A stretch of DNA of 64,000 nucleotides from Bidens hawaiensis. Its lineage: Eukaryota; Streptophyta; Magnoliopsida; Asterales; Asteraceae. The notes beneath the pieces are model-generated. The model saw only the letters and a program-made list of their open reading frames with translations. It did no database searches and was not told the origin of the DNA. Shown in pieces: positions 33,966-45,681 of this stretch (its first letter is position 1; the number at the start of each line of letters is the position of its first letter). The translations under genes were made by a program, and so were the position numbers. The stretch covers positions 1 to 64,000 of the forward strand of contig JAIQDT010011141.1 in the NCBI GenBank assembly GCA_021521415.1, written 5' to 3'.

Positions 33966-34139
33966 GTTTTTGCAGATCTGAAATCTGGATTTTACGAGGT
34001 TTTTGACGGTGCAAAGGCTTGATTACGATGGTAGAAGGTAAGGTTGACTCAAAAACACAGAAAACACGTCCCGCGAATAGTCGAAACGGGACGATTTCTA
34101 CACCCGCGTGAATATCCCGAACCACACAATCGAGCAAAT

Positions 34140-34151
34140 GCTCTGATACCA
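34140..34151 (-). promoter_or_regulatory. Primer-binding site, initiator tRNA-Met (Copia element 1)
   Basis: The minus strand reads TGGTATCAGAGC, 2 bases from the 5' LTR end. Perfect match to the usual Copia primer site. Confidence 0.95.
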
Positions 34152-34153
34152 AT

Positions 34154-34581
34154 TGTAGGTTCCCTGGACGGATCGCACGAGATATCTTGGTCTACTCAGG
34201 TGCGGAATCCCTGCGTAGATCGTTACGAGTATAGAACACGAATCACACGAACACACGAAACGAACACACGTTATATATTATAACTCAAACACGTGATGTA
34301 ATATCACTGTTACAGACTCTCGTCCTCACGTTACAATGAACTCGAACTACTGACACGAACTTCAACCACGATTACCAACCAAGCCGTAACCTAGGACTAT
34401 AAATACACGACAACTTCGCCTGGCATATTCAGGCGAAGTTGTCCATAACTTCGCTTGACTAACAAGTTCGCCTGTTAAGCGAACTTGTCAGTAACTTCGC
34501 TTAAACATACAAAACATAATTAAACATTACAGACTCGATTACAGACACTAGACTATGAACTACTGACATTATGCACCAACA
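34154..34581 (-). repeat. 5' LTR of Copia element 1
   Basis: 428 bp. About 8 differences by eye from 22212-22640, including a one-base indel. The hairpin CAACTTCGCCTGGCATATTC with its complement AGGCGAAGTTG is intact here but has a mismatch in the 3' LTR. Confidence 0.95.
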
Positions 34582-34626
34582 CGTTTAATACATTTATTAT
34601 AGTTTTGTGTAAAAAGAATAATACAC

Positions 34627-34656
34627 AAACACACACACACACACACATATATATAG

Positions 34657-34750
<94 letters not shown>

Positions 34751-34751
34751 A
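34627..34751. repeat. Compound palindromic microsatellite (AC)n(AT)n(GT)n
   Basis: An AC run, then a long AT run, then a GT run. The AC and GT arms are complementary and the AT centre is self-complementary, so the whole 120 bp can extrude as one hairpin or cruciform. It lies in the right half of the split solo LTR. Confidence 0.9.
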
Positions 34752-34904
34752 TGAAAACTTGTAATGAGATTAATTGACAAGAAACGATGACTCAATGATG
34801 TCGGTTTAAATAAATAACGTTTATTTGATATTTAATATTAATTATAATATTTTATAAATTATTTAAAAGAATTAAACAACAAAAATATAAAAGTACAAAA
34901 AAAT

Positions 34905-35000
34905 TGGCTGCTGCAGGACTCGAACCCGGGCCAATGGCCGGCTCAAAGGTTTAACACACACACCCTAGCTAATTATGCTAAGGTGTCAGTTGGTTAAGGT
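34905..35000 (-). other. tRNA-like module in the split solo LTR
   Basis: The minus strand carries an A-box-like TTAACCAACTGACACCTTAG and, downstream, the B-box GGTTCGAGTCC in CCCGGGTTCGAGTCCTGCAG. The layout equals the two modules in the Tekay LTR, although the two LTRs are otherwise different. Confidence 0.5.
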
Positions 35001-35803
35001 TTGTAAACGGATTAATATAAACAGAAACTAATTAAACCAATTTGATCATGAACCCTAGATTATGCAACTGATTAACTCTTTCAGTGTTCATTAAATTAAT
35101 GTCAGGGCTTATATTTACTGATGATAGACGAGCAGAATGCATGTTTTAATTACCTTGAATGATGACGAAACCAAGGGGAACGACAACCCGTCGCAGCACC
35201 AAGAACAAGATCCGAACAGAGGGTTGCGACCAAATCAATGCAATTAAGTTTAGGGGTTTTGATCGTTGGGTTAAATAGGAGGTGCGGACGAGAGCAATTG
35301 AATTATGATCAGTCCTATGCTATATAATCGATTTAGGTCAAGGCGGTTATCAAATATATCAATTCGCGTCCAATTTGGATATTGTTTCTTAATTAACAAA
35401 GTCGGTTAGGCCGATAATGGTAAGAATAATCACAAACATGATTCCATTCCTAGTTTAGATCGAAAATTATGGCTCAAGCCAACAAAACGGGTCACGGTTA
35501 CGGGGAAACGGATCTTGAACCACGGGTTAACGGGTCAGGGACCAAATAGTTGTAATTATAATATGCAGAAATTGCAGTTTAGTCCTTGGAGATTGAAGGT
35601 GGAAACAATAAAGGATTTAAGTTTAGTTTTGGGTTAAAAGTGTGCATTTTCCCAAAGTTAAATATATATATTAAATAAATATAATAAAAAAATAGAATAA
35701 TTACTCGATAAACGCGATACTTTTCAGTGTTAAAATTTTCCCGAACATAAAATGGGTTGGGTAACAGTTGTAGTTAGTACGTGAAAAAAACCAAGTTGTT
35801 ACA

Positions 35804-36396
35804 CTATTGAATTTGTTTACGCCTCATGTACACAAGCACACACACAAGTCTAAGGCTTAGGCCTAAAACAAAGTTTTTCAAAGATTTACAAATAAGGTTT
35901 ACTTGGGTTTTCTGATATTTCCTCTTCATAAAGATGATTCTATGATGCGGGTATGTAGTAACTGGAAGGGGGACGTGCTTGTTTTCCGAACTCTTGACAC
36001 CAAGGTTATTGAAACCTAAGGATAAGCATTGCGCATATATCCAATCAGACGCCGGACCTGGTTTCTTACCTCTAGAGTTCGGGAAACTTATTAGGCCAAA
36101 TCATACCACACCAAATGCCATACGAATCACAACTTTATGTTTTCAAACGTGAACATGTCCTCTTTATGATAAGGATATGGTTGCACTCCTTAGGATGTCA
36201 CACATGTCATGGTAATTCATGCGACGTGTGACTCCGACCCTCAATGTTTTACAATGTGTTTTAACCGATAGTATGTCAAGTCGTGGTAATACACGAATAC
36301 CAGCTTTTGGTTCGATTTATTTTTGAAATTTTGATTTTTGTGTTGGAATATAAGAGTCCATGGTGGTTCATGAAAACTCTAAGTTCCTTACAACAC

Positions 36397-36490
<94 letters not shown>

Positions 36491-36546
36491 GTTATAGTTT
36501 TCATATTTTAACAAACTTTAACAAAGATTCCTTTTCTTTATATATC
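35804..36546 (+). other. Leader of the Tekay element with (TTA)n run
   Basis: Continuation of the leader interrupted at 20903. It is non-coding and contains a long TTA/ATT microsatellite at about 36397-36491. The open frame across the run (poly-Leu, poly-Tyr) is an artefact. Confidence 0.7.
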
Positions 36547-37710
36547 ATGCACTATTCTGAGTCTCAGGAATCCGTTACCCGTGTTCGCAGAATGGCTTCC
36601 CATCACCTTCAGTGTCGTTCATCTGGAACCTTTAGCTGTAAGATAACTAAGCACCTGACAGTGGTCCTCCCTGATATCATGACCCAGATGCACCAGAACA
36701 TCATGGCTAGCGTTAACCCTGCTCCTCCCATGCCTTCAGCTCCTGTTGTGACCTTCAAGAATTTTATTAATGCCAAACCTACCGCTTTTAATAGAACTTA
36801 AGGTGCCACTGCCCTACTTCGGTGGTACGAAAAGATGGAGAGCGTGTTTCTCCACATTGAGTGTCCTGATGATAAGCAAACCCGATTCGCTGCAAATGTT
36901 TTTGAGAAAGGTGCTCTTACATAGTGGGTCAAGGAAAAGTCGACCCGCGGTGCTGAAGCTGCCATGGAATGAACTGAAGGATCTCATGACCTGACAGTTT
37001 TGTCCTCCAAATGAGCTCATGAATTTGGAGACTGAGTTTTGGAACCTTAAGCAAGAGGGTGGTGAGCACTTGGCTTACACCTCCCGCTTCAATGAACTTA
37101 GCGTGTTTGTGCCGCACCTTGTTACCCCTGCTTCGCATGCCATCAAGAAGTACATTAGGGGACAACCGAGACAAATCCAAGACAGTGTTTTAAGTAGTTC
37201 GCGTATAAAACTTGGCGACGCAATCAATCTGACCGCTACATTAACCAACAACCATGTCAAAGTCGGGACTTTGACATTAAAATCATCCAAGAAACCGGCC
37301 GATAAACTTACTGCTGAACCCAAAGAACCCAAACCCGAATCATCCAAACCCATATACTCCTCCCACAACCGCAACAGGAAGCGCAAGAACTACGCGCTAA
37401 CCCAACAACCCGCACCTCAACCATAAGCCAATCCCACACCACCTGCCAGGAAACCCTATAATGGACCTTACACATTTTGCAGCACCTGCCAATGTCACCA
37501 TCCCGCCTATGCTTCCTGCCGACAGTGCACCCGTTGCAACTGTTACGGGCATCTTAGTTCCACTTGTCATGAAACCACCATATTGGCTCCCCCACGGGCT
37601 GCTCATCACAACCCTCGTCCTGTGCAAATGGCTCAACCCATTATCTAAATGCAGGCTTGTTATAATTGTAGTGAACTTGGCCATTTTCGTAACGCGTGTC
37701 CATGACTCGC
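36547..37710 (+). pseudogene. gag: gag of the Tekay-like element
   Basis: Gypsy Gag in at least three frames. The retrotransposon Gag core is recognisable: FLHIECPDDKQTRFAA (about 36850) and ETEFWNLKQEGGEHLAYTSR (about 37026). A CCHC knuckle CYNCSELGHFRNAC is intact at 37658-37699 although the surrounding frame is broken. Stops at 36799, 36922 and 36991 and several frameshifts prevent expression. Confidence 0.85.
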
Positions 37711-37918
37711 AAATGTGAACCCGCTTCAACTGGCTCTTGCCCCGCAATTTCAACTCCAAGCTTACCAAGCCTATCAAGCGATTCAGCCACAAGCTCCACC
37801 GTTGTTGGCTAATCAAGCTTAATCTCAACCATTCCCAGCAATCCAAGCACCTGCACCCCAAGAGGGTCAAACCACTCAAGCCGTTGCAGCTCCTAATGAT
37901 AATCATGGGTGTGCTTTC

Positions 37919-38428
37919 ATGATGAATGCCTACCAATCTCAGCAAAACAGAGATGTGGTGAACGGTACGTTACTTGTAGACGACCACTTTGCATCCATTT
38001 TATTTGATAACGGTGCCAACATGAGTTTCGTATCCTTAGAATTTGAACTGTTACTTGCTAAACCTCGATCTAAACATAAAAGCTTGTACACTGTTAAGGT
38101 TGCTAATCGTAAATCCGTGACGCTCAATTCCGTTATACGAAGTTGCAAGATGAATCTTAATGGCCACACGCTCTCAAATGACCTCATCCCGATGCAGTTG
38201 GAAAGTTTCGACATCATAGTAGGCATGGATTGGTTGTCCTCCCACCATGCCGAAATCGTTTGCTTTGAGAAGTTCATTCGTATTCCGATTGCCGATGGTC
38301 AAAACCTTCGTGTTCTTGGTGAAAAGCCTTCTCCTTCGAGCCTTAACCTCATAACGTGTTCTCAGGCCCATGCATACTTACGCAAGAAGTATTTAGCCTT
38401 CGTGGCTCATGTCGTTGAAAAGAAATAG
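37919..38428 (+). pseudogene. pol: Retropepsin of the Tekay-like element
   Basis: An open stretch holding the protease fold. The active-site triplet normally D-S/T-G reads DNG (in LFDNGANMSF, about residue 32), so catalysis is doubtful. The later IIVGMDWLSSHHA stretch is the conserved C-terminal protease motif of Gypsy elements. Confidence 0.85.
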
Positions 38429-38470
38429 CAAAAGATTGAATACATTCCGGTTGTTCGTGAGTATCCCGAG

Positions 38471-39837
38471 GTGTTTCCCGATGACGTTTCTGGTCTTCCC
38501 CCCATTCGCGAAGTTGAATTCTGTATTGATCTCGTGCCTGGTGCAACTCTGATTGCAAAGGCTCCCTACCGTCTTGCACCCGCACCCTCCGAGATGCAAG
38601 AATTGTCCACCCAGCTCCAAGAACTTTCGGACAAAGGGTTCTTCCGCCCTAGTTCGTCTCCATGGGGCTCACCTGTTTTGTTTGTCAAGAAGAAAGACGG
38701 TTCTTTTCGTATGTGTATCGAATATCGCGAGCTCAACAAGCTTACGGCCAAAAATCGTTACCCTTTGCCTCGCATCGACGATCTCTTCGATCAACTTCAG
38801 GGAGTTTCTTGCTTCTCCAAGATTGATCTTCGTTCGGGTTATCATCAACTACGCGTGACCGCCTTTCAGACTCGATACGGACATTACAAGTTTAGGGTTA
38901 TGCCCTTTGGGTTAACCAATGCACCCGTGGTATTCATGGACCTCAAGATCCGTGTATGCAAACCATACTATAAATTCATGATTGTATTTATTGACGACAT
39001 TCTCATATATTCCAAGTCCAAAACCGAGCATACGAAGCACCTTCATTCCATCCTTGATCTCTTGAGGATGGAACAACTTTACGCAAAGTTCTCGAAGTGT
39101 TAATTCTGGTTTAACGAAATTCCATTCTTAGGGTACATAGTAAACGAAAAGGGTTTTCACGTTGACCCAGCCAAAGTCTAAGTAATTAAGAATTGGAAAA
39201 CTCCAACCTCTCCTACTAAAGTTCGTTCGTTTCTTGGTCTTGCGGGTTATTATCGTCGCTTCATCCTTAATTTTTCCAAGATCCCTAACCGTCTTGACTC
39301 ACAAGGATAAACCTTACGTGTGGGACCAAAGTAAGATGAAGCATTCCAAACTCTCAAACATATGCTTTGTGATGCACCGATCTTTGCTCTCCCTGAGGGT
39401 AACGAGGACTTTGTTGTCTATTGCAATGCTTCTAACCAAGGCCTCGGTTGTTTCCTTATGCAACGAGGTAAGTCATCGCCTACGCTTCACGACAACTTAA
39501 AGTTCATGAAAGGAACTATACGACACATGATCTCGAGCTTGGTGATGTTGTTTTGGTGTTGAAAATTTGGAGACATTACCTTTATGGCACAAAATGTGTG
39601 GTATTCACCGATCACAAGAGTCTTCAAAACATTTTTGACCAAAAGGATCTGAACATGCGGAAACAACGATGTGCCGAATTACTTAGTGATTACGACTGTA
39701 AAATTCACTATCACCCTGGTAAAGAGAATGTTGTAGCCGACGCCCTTAGTCAAAAGACTCATGTGAAATCAATTTTGCTTCATAGCGTGTCCTTGAAGCC
39801 TAGCATGTCTCTTTCACCGAGGGTATATGAACGATGA
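38471..39837 (+). pseudogene. pol: Reverse transcriptase-RNase H of the Tekay-like element
   Basis: Reverse transcriptase is open at 38471-39103: [17 protein letters not shown] entry, [17 protein letters not shown], then MCIEYRELN (usually VDYRELN), the first catalytic Asp in [21 protein letters not shown], and the active site FIDD. A stop at 39101 and more breaks follow. RNase H is recognisable at 39553-39820 ([10 protein letters not shown] and [14 protein letters not shown]). Typical chromovirus pol, now inactive. Confidence 0.9.
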
Positions 39838-40900
39838 AATGTCCTGTGGCGCTGAGCTTCAACTCGAAACCAAGCGTGTTGGTTTGTTGTATTACCTTAA
39901 TCGTTTGTGGGTTCCCAATCATGACGATCTTCGTAATTTCATCATGGATGATGCTCATAAGTCATAATATTCCATGCATCCTTGTGCGAATAATTCGTAT
40001 TTCGACTTACGGTCCACATTTTGGTGCCCCAGTATGAAGAAATACGTTGCATTGTACGTGGCAAAGTGCCTTATTATGGCTAAAGTTAAGGCTGAACATC
40101 AGTGACCATCTAGTACTCGTGCAATGACACATCCCGATTTGGAAACGTGAAGATGTGACCATGGATTTCGTGTTCAAACGACCAACCACTCGAATCCTCC
40201 ACGATGGTATTTGGGTTATTGTCGACCGTTTGTCAAAGTCCGCGCACTTCATTCCGATCAACGAAAAGTTCCCGATTGATCGGCTCGCCCAGATATATGT
40301 TCAGCGTATTGTGTGTCTCATGGTGTACCTTTTCATATCATTTCTGACCATGATAGTCATTTTACTTCTCACTTTTGGTCATCTCTACAAACCGCATTGG
40401 GAACTCGTTTGGACTTTAGCCTCGCCTATCATCCTTAAACCGATTGGCAATCCCAGCGAACGATTCAAATGCTTGAGGATATGCTTAGGTCATGTGTTTT
40501 GGATTTTGGTGAAAACTGGGACTCTCATCTTCATTTGTTGAGTTTTCCTACAATAACACTTTTATACGAGCATTGGTATGATTTCTTTCGAAGCACTCTA
40601 TGGTCGTAAGTGTCGTTCTCTTATTTGTTGGAATGAGATTGGTGAAACCCAAATCACCGGTCCCGAACTTGTCCAAGAGACCACTGATCGAATCACGCAA
40701 ATTCGATAAAATCTTTTAGCTGCTGATAGTCGCCAAAAGAGCTACATTGATAACCATAAATGACTTCACGAGTTTAATGTTGGTGATAGAGTTCTTCTCA
40801 ATGTATCCTCTTGGAAGGGTGTTGTTCGTTTCGGTAAGAAAGGTAAACTATCTCCTCGATATGGTTGACCTTTCAAAATTCTCGATCGTGTTGGTAGCGT
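39838..40900 (+). pseudogene. pol: Integrase remnant of the Tekay-like element
   Basis: Scattered in several frames. The core is visible at about 40158-40300 as TMDFV, WVIVDRLSKSAHFIP and [11 protein letters not shown]. Later, MISFEALYGRKCRS-like and ELVQETTDRI-like words appear (about 40580-40700). Not translatable. Confidence 0.8.
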
Positions 40901-40954
40901 GGCCTATACTCTTGAACTTCCGCAAGAACTCGCGAATATTCATCCGCGTTTCAT

Positions 40955-41212
40955 GTGTCGAATCTTAAGAAGTGCTTAGCCGGGAAAAATCTCCACATAC
41001 CACTTGACGAAGTGTGCATTGATGAGTCTATACACTATGTTGAGAAACCGGTGGAAATTATGGACCGCAAGGACAAAGAAACCAAACGTAGTCGTGTACC
41101 TTTGGTGAAGGTTCGCTGGGATTCTAAACGTGGCGCTGAATTTACTTGGGAGCAGGAAGACCAAATGCAAACTAAGTATCCCCACCTGTTTGATATGGAT
41201 TCTTTTGCTTAA
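40955..41212 (+). pseudogene. pol: Integrase C-terminal chromodomain, Tekay-like
   Basis: 85 codons open to the pol stop. HIPLDEVCIDESIHYVEKPV, then VRWDSKRGAEFTWEQEDQMQ, is the chromodomain end of Tekay/Del chromoviruses. In this family the domain is thought to bind histone marks and direct integration. Its presence is the main reason for the lineage call. The domain itself is unbroken, but the frames before it are not. Confidence 0.88.
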
Positions 41213-41245
41213 TTTTAGGATGAAATTTTCAAAAGTAGGGAATGT

Positions 41246-44200
41246 TGTGGCATTCTTCATTTTTCGATTGGTATGTGTATTCGTTAAACCGACCCGTTGG
41301 GTCCTTTCAATGTTTTATTAATTATCATTAATAAATATTTCCGACATTTGATATCCAATGGTTGTTCGTTATTACTTTCGATTTATACCAAGTTTTACCG
41401 TTACTCGAGCTTTGGGTTAAATGCTTAAATATCCTACAGTATTAATTATAAATGATGAACGTATAAATAAAATCTATCTTAAAGTTCAAAGACTTATATG
41501 TAAAGTTAAAATAAAAAATCAATTTTAAGAACTTATGAAACTTTGGGGGAATAAACTGCAAATTTAATTTAAAATATATTAAAATATAAAAATCTATCCC
41601 AAACCCCCACCCAATCCAGTTTTCTCGTCAACATAATCCGATGAAGCCGGCGGCGGCTCCGAATACCCTTTTTTAAGCTGTATTACACGCGATTATGCCC
41701 ATTTAACCTCAATAACGAAATTGGTTGTTGATTTTAAACTGTAATCAACTAATTAATTTCATATTAACATCGTAGAACCGTGATTAACATTCGTAATGAC
41801 CGCCAGAAATTGAGTAATCAAATTATCACAATTAATGTCGATACGCTCCACCAACTAGTATAAATGCGACTCTAATCTCGAACTAAAATCGTTCACAAAC
41901 TCCTTTCACTCTAAAATACACTAAATTATTAACTTTGAAGTTCGGCTCCGGCGAGGTCTCTTTCTCCGTCAAAACAACACGATAACGAGTAATTAATATA
42001 AGCATTTTATTAATTTTGATCCAATAAACGAAACCCCTAACCTAGGTTAATCGAACATGGGATAGATTCTTCAATTGGAAATCTAGGGTTCCAATTGAAG
42101 AAGATGACTCTGAAGAAGTAAATATATTCAATATTTATCATACCTTAAACTGAATTGCTTCTTGGTTCACCTAGTTGCATTCTGGTTATGGCATACACGA
42201 GACCCGGGTTCGAAACCCGGGTCAACCTTTTTTATTTTTGTTAACTATTTTGTTATTATTAATTAAAAAAATCATTAAAAATTAATAGTATATATATAAT
42301 AATAATAACCATGCCATTAACGAATATAGCACCTAGTCCAACTAGTTAACTCGCTGACCTTATAACATCGAGACCCGGGTCAGTCCCCATTTTTTAAATC
42401 AAGTTTTATTAATTAATTATCCTTATTAATTAATTATAATCATTTAAAAATCTTATCAAATTATAAAACTCATTATAAACTAAATAAAAATTATATAAAT
42501 TAAATATGAAGTATATTTCACTATTTTACACTTAAAAACCGAATGTGTTGTTGATGACCGTGTCGTACCGATCATGCAAAAACCTAATTTTACCTATAGA
42601 CAGAGTAAGTCAAGTATTGAATCCAGAGGAGCATGTGGTCAATGCCATACGTTTGTTCGTTTATTTTACTATATTTACAAAACAATTATAAAGAAACAAT
42701 TATGAAGATTTGTCAAAAGTGCTGATCACACTAGCAAATGAACTGGTTTTAATATCAATTGTGTAATTTAGCAAAGTTCAATCAATTAACAAAGAAAATC
42801 ACATCCGGGAATTCAAGTAAGCAACTAACAGTATTCTCATGCAACTTAACAAATTAATTATCATTGGTCAACTAAAGATTGTTTAACGAGCTAAACCTTA
42901 GGCATCAACAATCGCTAACACACGACACCAGTTATCAAACAGTCCCTGCCAGTGTGACTCAACTAAGGGCAATTGTACGCTTTCTTGCAATTAACTAGTC
43001 ATCACAACCTTATAAGCAATTATTATAGCAACCGACAAACTAATAGTTCTGATCGACAAAAACCTAAACCGACTGAATGCACAGCAATACTAAATATCAA
43101 TACTCATAGATTAATCAAAGACAATTGCAAATCATTCGTTCTAAAAGACATGAGAAAACTGAAAAATACAATACTCTACATCCCGGGTATGATTCGAGAA
43201 GATTTAACCGCTCATGATCTTCGATAAGTCTTCAGCTATTGATTCAGGATGATGAACTACGAATCCCGAGGTGATCGGAGGTGATCCGGGGCTCCCGGAA
43301 TCGCCCTTTGTCATCCCAAAACGGCTGGAAGTCGTCCTCCTTGATTAGGGTTTGTAAAATAGAAGATATAGGTCAAAACCCATTTTTTCCCCGTTTTTTA
43401 GGCCCGTCGCGTAGCGCGATGGCCATATACCCATAACGTCGTGCTAGGAGATGGACGATGACCTCATTTTTGGATTCCTCTCGTCGAGAAACCCAAAATT
43501 CATATATTATGGGTTCCGTAACTCATTGTCTAGCCCAGGATATGCTCGTTTTACTTCTTGGTCGCTTTTCGTCAACCTATCTTGTTCAGTTTTAGCATCG
43601 GCTTTAGGTTTCTTATCTAAACTCTTCCCGAATCCTTCTAACACTTCCCAAGACTTCAAATTATGCTCTGGTGTTCCTGAGATATCATTCCATGCTCGTA
43701 TAAGTCTCCAATTTAGCATATTTAATGATCAATGATCTGAAATACAAAAACACGTATGAAGTACCAAAGTTCTAACAATATACTGAACAAAACTACATAA
43801 TTAACACACTAATATATGTATAAAATACCCGAACATCAGTCGTTTTTGTAAACCATAATTAAATATCGTTTATTAATCTTAAACGTAAACTTTAATTAAC
43901 TAAAAAATCATCTCGCTAAATCATTGATTATAATTTCGATTTATAAACCTTAGTTCAAGTCTTTCGAACATTTAAACTTCATATCGTTGCCGTTAAAATA
44001 CTTGTATCGTGATGATAACCGAAAATTCCATTCAAGCATAAATAAAATAATCAAAATTCATAAAATTAATAAAATATTAACTAACTCCCTAATAAATTAG
44101 ACAATAAATGACCCGTAAGATTATCAATCAAGTCTCTTATTTATTTATCATAGTTAGTGCAGATAGCTCATTTCGGATTTCGTGAAGCTTTCGATTCTTT

Positions 44201-44871
44201 TGCCATTTTCAAGCTTTCAGACGCGTTCGAATTACCTTTTTACCTCAATTCATAAGGTGAGTTTTTCACAACCCCTATTTAAACGTTTTCTTATTTTGGG
44301 GTAGCATATGTATCTATTACAAAATTCAAGTATTATGATTTCGATTACAAACTATAATTCACTATATGGACTTGTGTGTTATTTGATTACTTGCTCTCAT
44401 GTACTTGCACGTGGTAGCCTCATTAGGTATGATTATCCGAGTATATTGGTTGTTACCAACTGGAAAAGACATTACTTGCGCGATTACTCGAGTACGTTGG
44501 TTGATACCAATTGGAAAGGACTTTGTTTGCTCGTTTATCACTTGTCCATGGATTGTATAATTTTTATGTATTTATATAAAACTGTGGGAAATCACCAACT
44601 ATCTAAATAGTTGACATTATTTAATAAATATGTTACATGTACTGTGATTAGAGGATGAAGTATTGGAAGACAATTAGTTTCTCGGTTATTCAAATAAACA
44701 AACTATTATTATGATTGTGCTTTTGATTTGGATTTGTACTGTTACATTGAAAATTGTGTTACATATTGCTTGAAATTAATTAACGTTATTATGGTCACCA
44801 AATAGTTTCACGTGTGTTTGAACAATCTATACGTCACACTCGGGTGTTTCCGCTTAAGCAGGGGTGTTACA
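41246..44871 (+). repeat. 3' LTR of the Tekay-like element (interrupted once)
   Basis: Preceded by a degenerate purine tract. Net length about 2.33 kb after removing 42546-43843. Visibly diverged from the 5' LTR, much more than the Copia LTR pair, consistent with an older insertion. Confidence 0.85.
42546..43843 (-). mobile_element. Athila-type solo LTR inside the Tekay 3' LTR
   Basis: The 5' LTR reads through CCGAATGCCTCGTTTTCGTAAA, while here CCGAATG is separated from CGTTTTTGTAAACC by about 1.3 kb. The insert starts TGTTGTTGATGACC and ends near GAACATCA. Its left part resembles the U5 end of the Athila/Tat LTRs at 13271 and 50411 read in reverse (traits such as GTATTGAATCCAGAGG). A GC palindrome TCGCGTAGCGCGA sits at about 43408. 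No clean target duplication was found. Non-coding. Confidence 0.65.
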
Positions 44872-44876
44872 CATAG

Positions 44877-45295
44877 CATCACAAGTACACAATTGATGGT
44901 CAGGCATATTTCATGTGTATTATATTAATTGTCTAGTTTTAGTTAAATTATAGTGTGAACATTGGTACTTCAAGCATGTTTACGTGCTTTAGGTCTTTAG
45001 ATCCAAGGACGCTTATCGGGGTGGTTTACGAGCTCGAAATGATGATTTAGAAGAGCAGAATCGATCGACACGCTTCCCAATGTTGAACACATCAAAATGC
45101 CAAAAATTCCCTACTAAAGAAGCCCTTCGCACTACGCGAAGGGATGAAGATATGTTGCTTCACGCTACGTGAAACAGCCCAAAAATATTTCCCCGACTAT
45201 TTTGTCCTTCGCGCTACGCAAAGGACCAAGCTATCAGCCGTTCACGCTATGCGACCTGGTTAATAACGAGAAGATTAATCTAACTTGATATAATC
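44877..45295. mobile_element. Remnant of the element that received the Tekay insertion
   Basis: After the CATAG duplication the sequence should continue whatever lay left of 10837, which itself starts like an LTR at 10734 (TGTAACACCCTAAC). It is non-coding, with four spaced copies of a hairpin word of the type CTTCGCGCTACGCGAAGG at 45126-45255. It ends where UGT homology resumes near 45296. Confidence 0.5.
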
Positions 45296-45681
45296 GTTCT
45301 CTCAATAGCCTAAAGACTGAAGAGGTCAAAGCAATAATTGTAAATTGATTCTTGGAATTTGAAACACATGCAATAGAGTCGTTATTATCTAACTCCATCA
45401 TCCCACTGGTGTATCCAGTGGGACCATACTCGACCAAGACGATGGTTTTGGTACAAAAAACCATTAGACGAAGAAATCGTCACATGTTTGGATAATCAAC
45501 TGCCTTCCTCGGTTGTTTTCTTGTGCTTTGGGAGTATGGGTAGTTTTGAGGAAGTTTAATTGAAGGATATGGCACATGGTTTAGCGCAGAGCGACCACCA
45601 TTTCCTTTGGTCCCTCCGTCAGCCCGCACCAGTGGATCAAAAGTCTAAAGTCACCATAGACTATGAGGATCCTAGAGTGGT
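45296..45681 (+). pseudogene. UGT copy 2, middle fragment
   Basis: It aligns with 5440-5800 of copy 1, from the EVKAIIVN region through the PVGP and [12 protein letters not shown] motifs to about 15 residues before the PSPG box. It carries stops where copy 1 has codons: TGA for TCG near 45346 and TAA for CAA near 45557, plus a one-base deletion near 45421. It keeps the sequence (around CGTCAGCCCGCACCAGTGGA) that copy 1 has lost. Roughly 580 bp of coding sequence between the 5' fragment and this one is missing. Confidence 0.85.

Larger units (their letters stand above)
22212..34581 (-). mobile_element. Sirevirus-like Copia element 1 (complete, 12.4 kb)
   Basis: Full-length Ty1/Copia element with a perfect CGTTT duplication (22207-22211 and 34582-34586), 428-429-bp LTRs with about 8 visible differences, an initiator tRNA-Met primer-binding site and a polypurine tract. 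Order on the minus strand: LTR, leader with reiterated motifs, long gag with two zinc knuckles, pol in Copia order (protease, integrase, reverse transcriptase, RNase H), a 2-kb spacer, ORF3, LTR. Large size, long gag and an ORF after pol fit the Sirevirus/Maximus-SIRE lineage. Pol and ORF3 carry stops, so it is now defective. Confidence 0.93.
20904..35803 (-). mobile_element. Solo LTR in the Tekay leader, split by a Copia element
   Basis: It starts TGTCACACCCC and ends GTTGTTACA. Flanking pentamers CTGTT (20899-20903) and CTATT (35804-35808) agree at four of five positions. Without the Copia insert it is about 2.5 kb, non-coding and AT-rich. The minus strand reads as a Gypsy-type LTR (TGTAACAAC...GTGTGACA). 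It includes a tRNA-like module at 34905-35000 and a large palindromic microsatellite at 34627-34751. Confidence 0.75.
10842..44871 (+). mobile_element. Tekay/Del-like chromovirus (Ty3/Gypsy), heavily nested
   Basis: A full-length but dead Gypsy element. The LTRs start TGTCACATTC (5') and TGTGGCATTC (3') and both end in TACA. The 5-bp target duplication CATAG is at 10837-10841 and 44872-44876. An initiator tRNA-Met primer-binding site lies at 20754. Coding order on + is gag, protease, reverse transcriptase, RNase H, integrase, chromodomain (36547-41212), as in chromoviruses. The 34-kb span contains four later insertions: at 11861, 13271, 20904 (with a further element at 22212) and 42546. With these removed it is about 10.8 kb. 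Many stops and frameshifts show that it is old. Confidence 0.88.

Noticed and set aside
34553..34795. 80-codon ORF with Ile-Tyr and Cys-Val runs
   Set aside because: Translation of the AC/AT/GT microsatellite.
36283..36801. 172-codon ORF with poly-Leu and poly-Tyr runs
   Set aside because: The runs come from a TTA/ATT microsatellite. Only the end of the frame overlaps real gag sequence.
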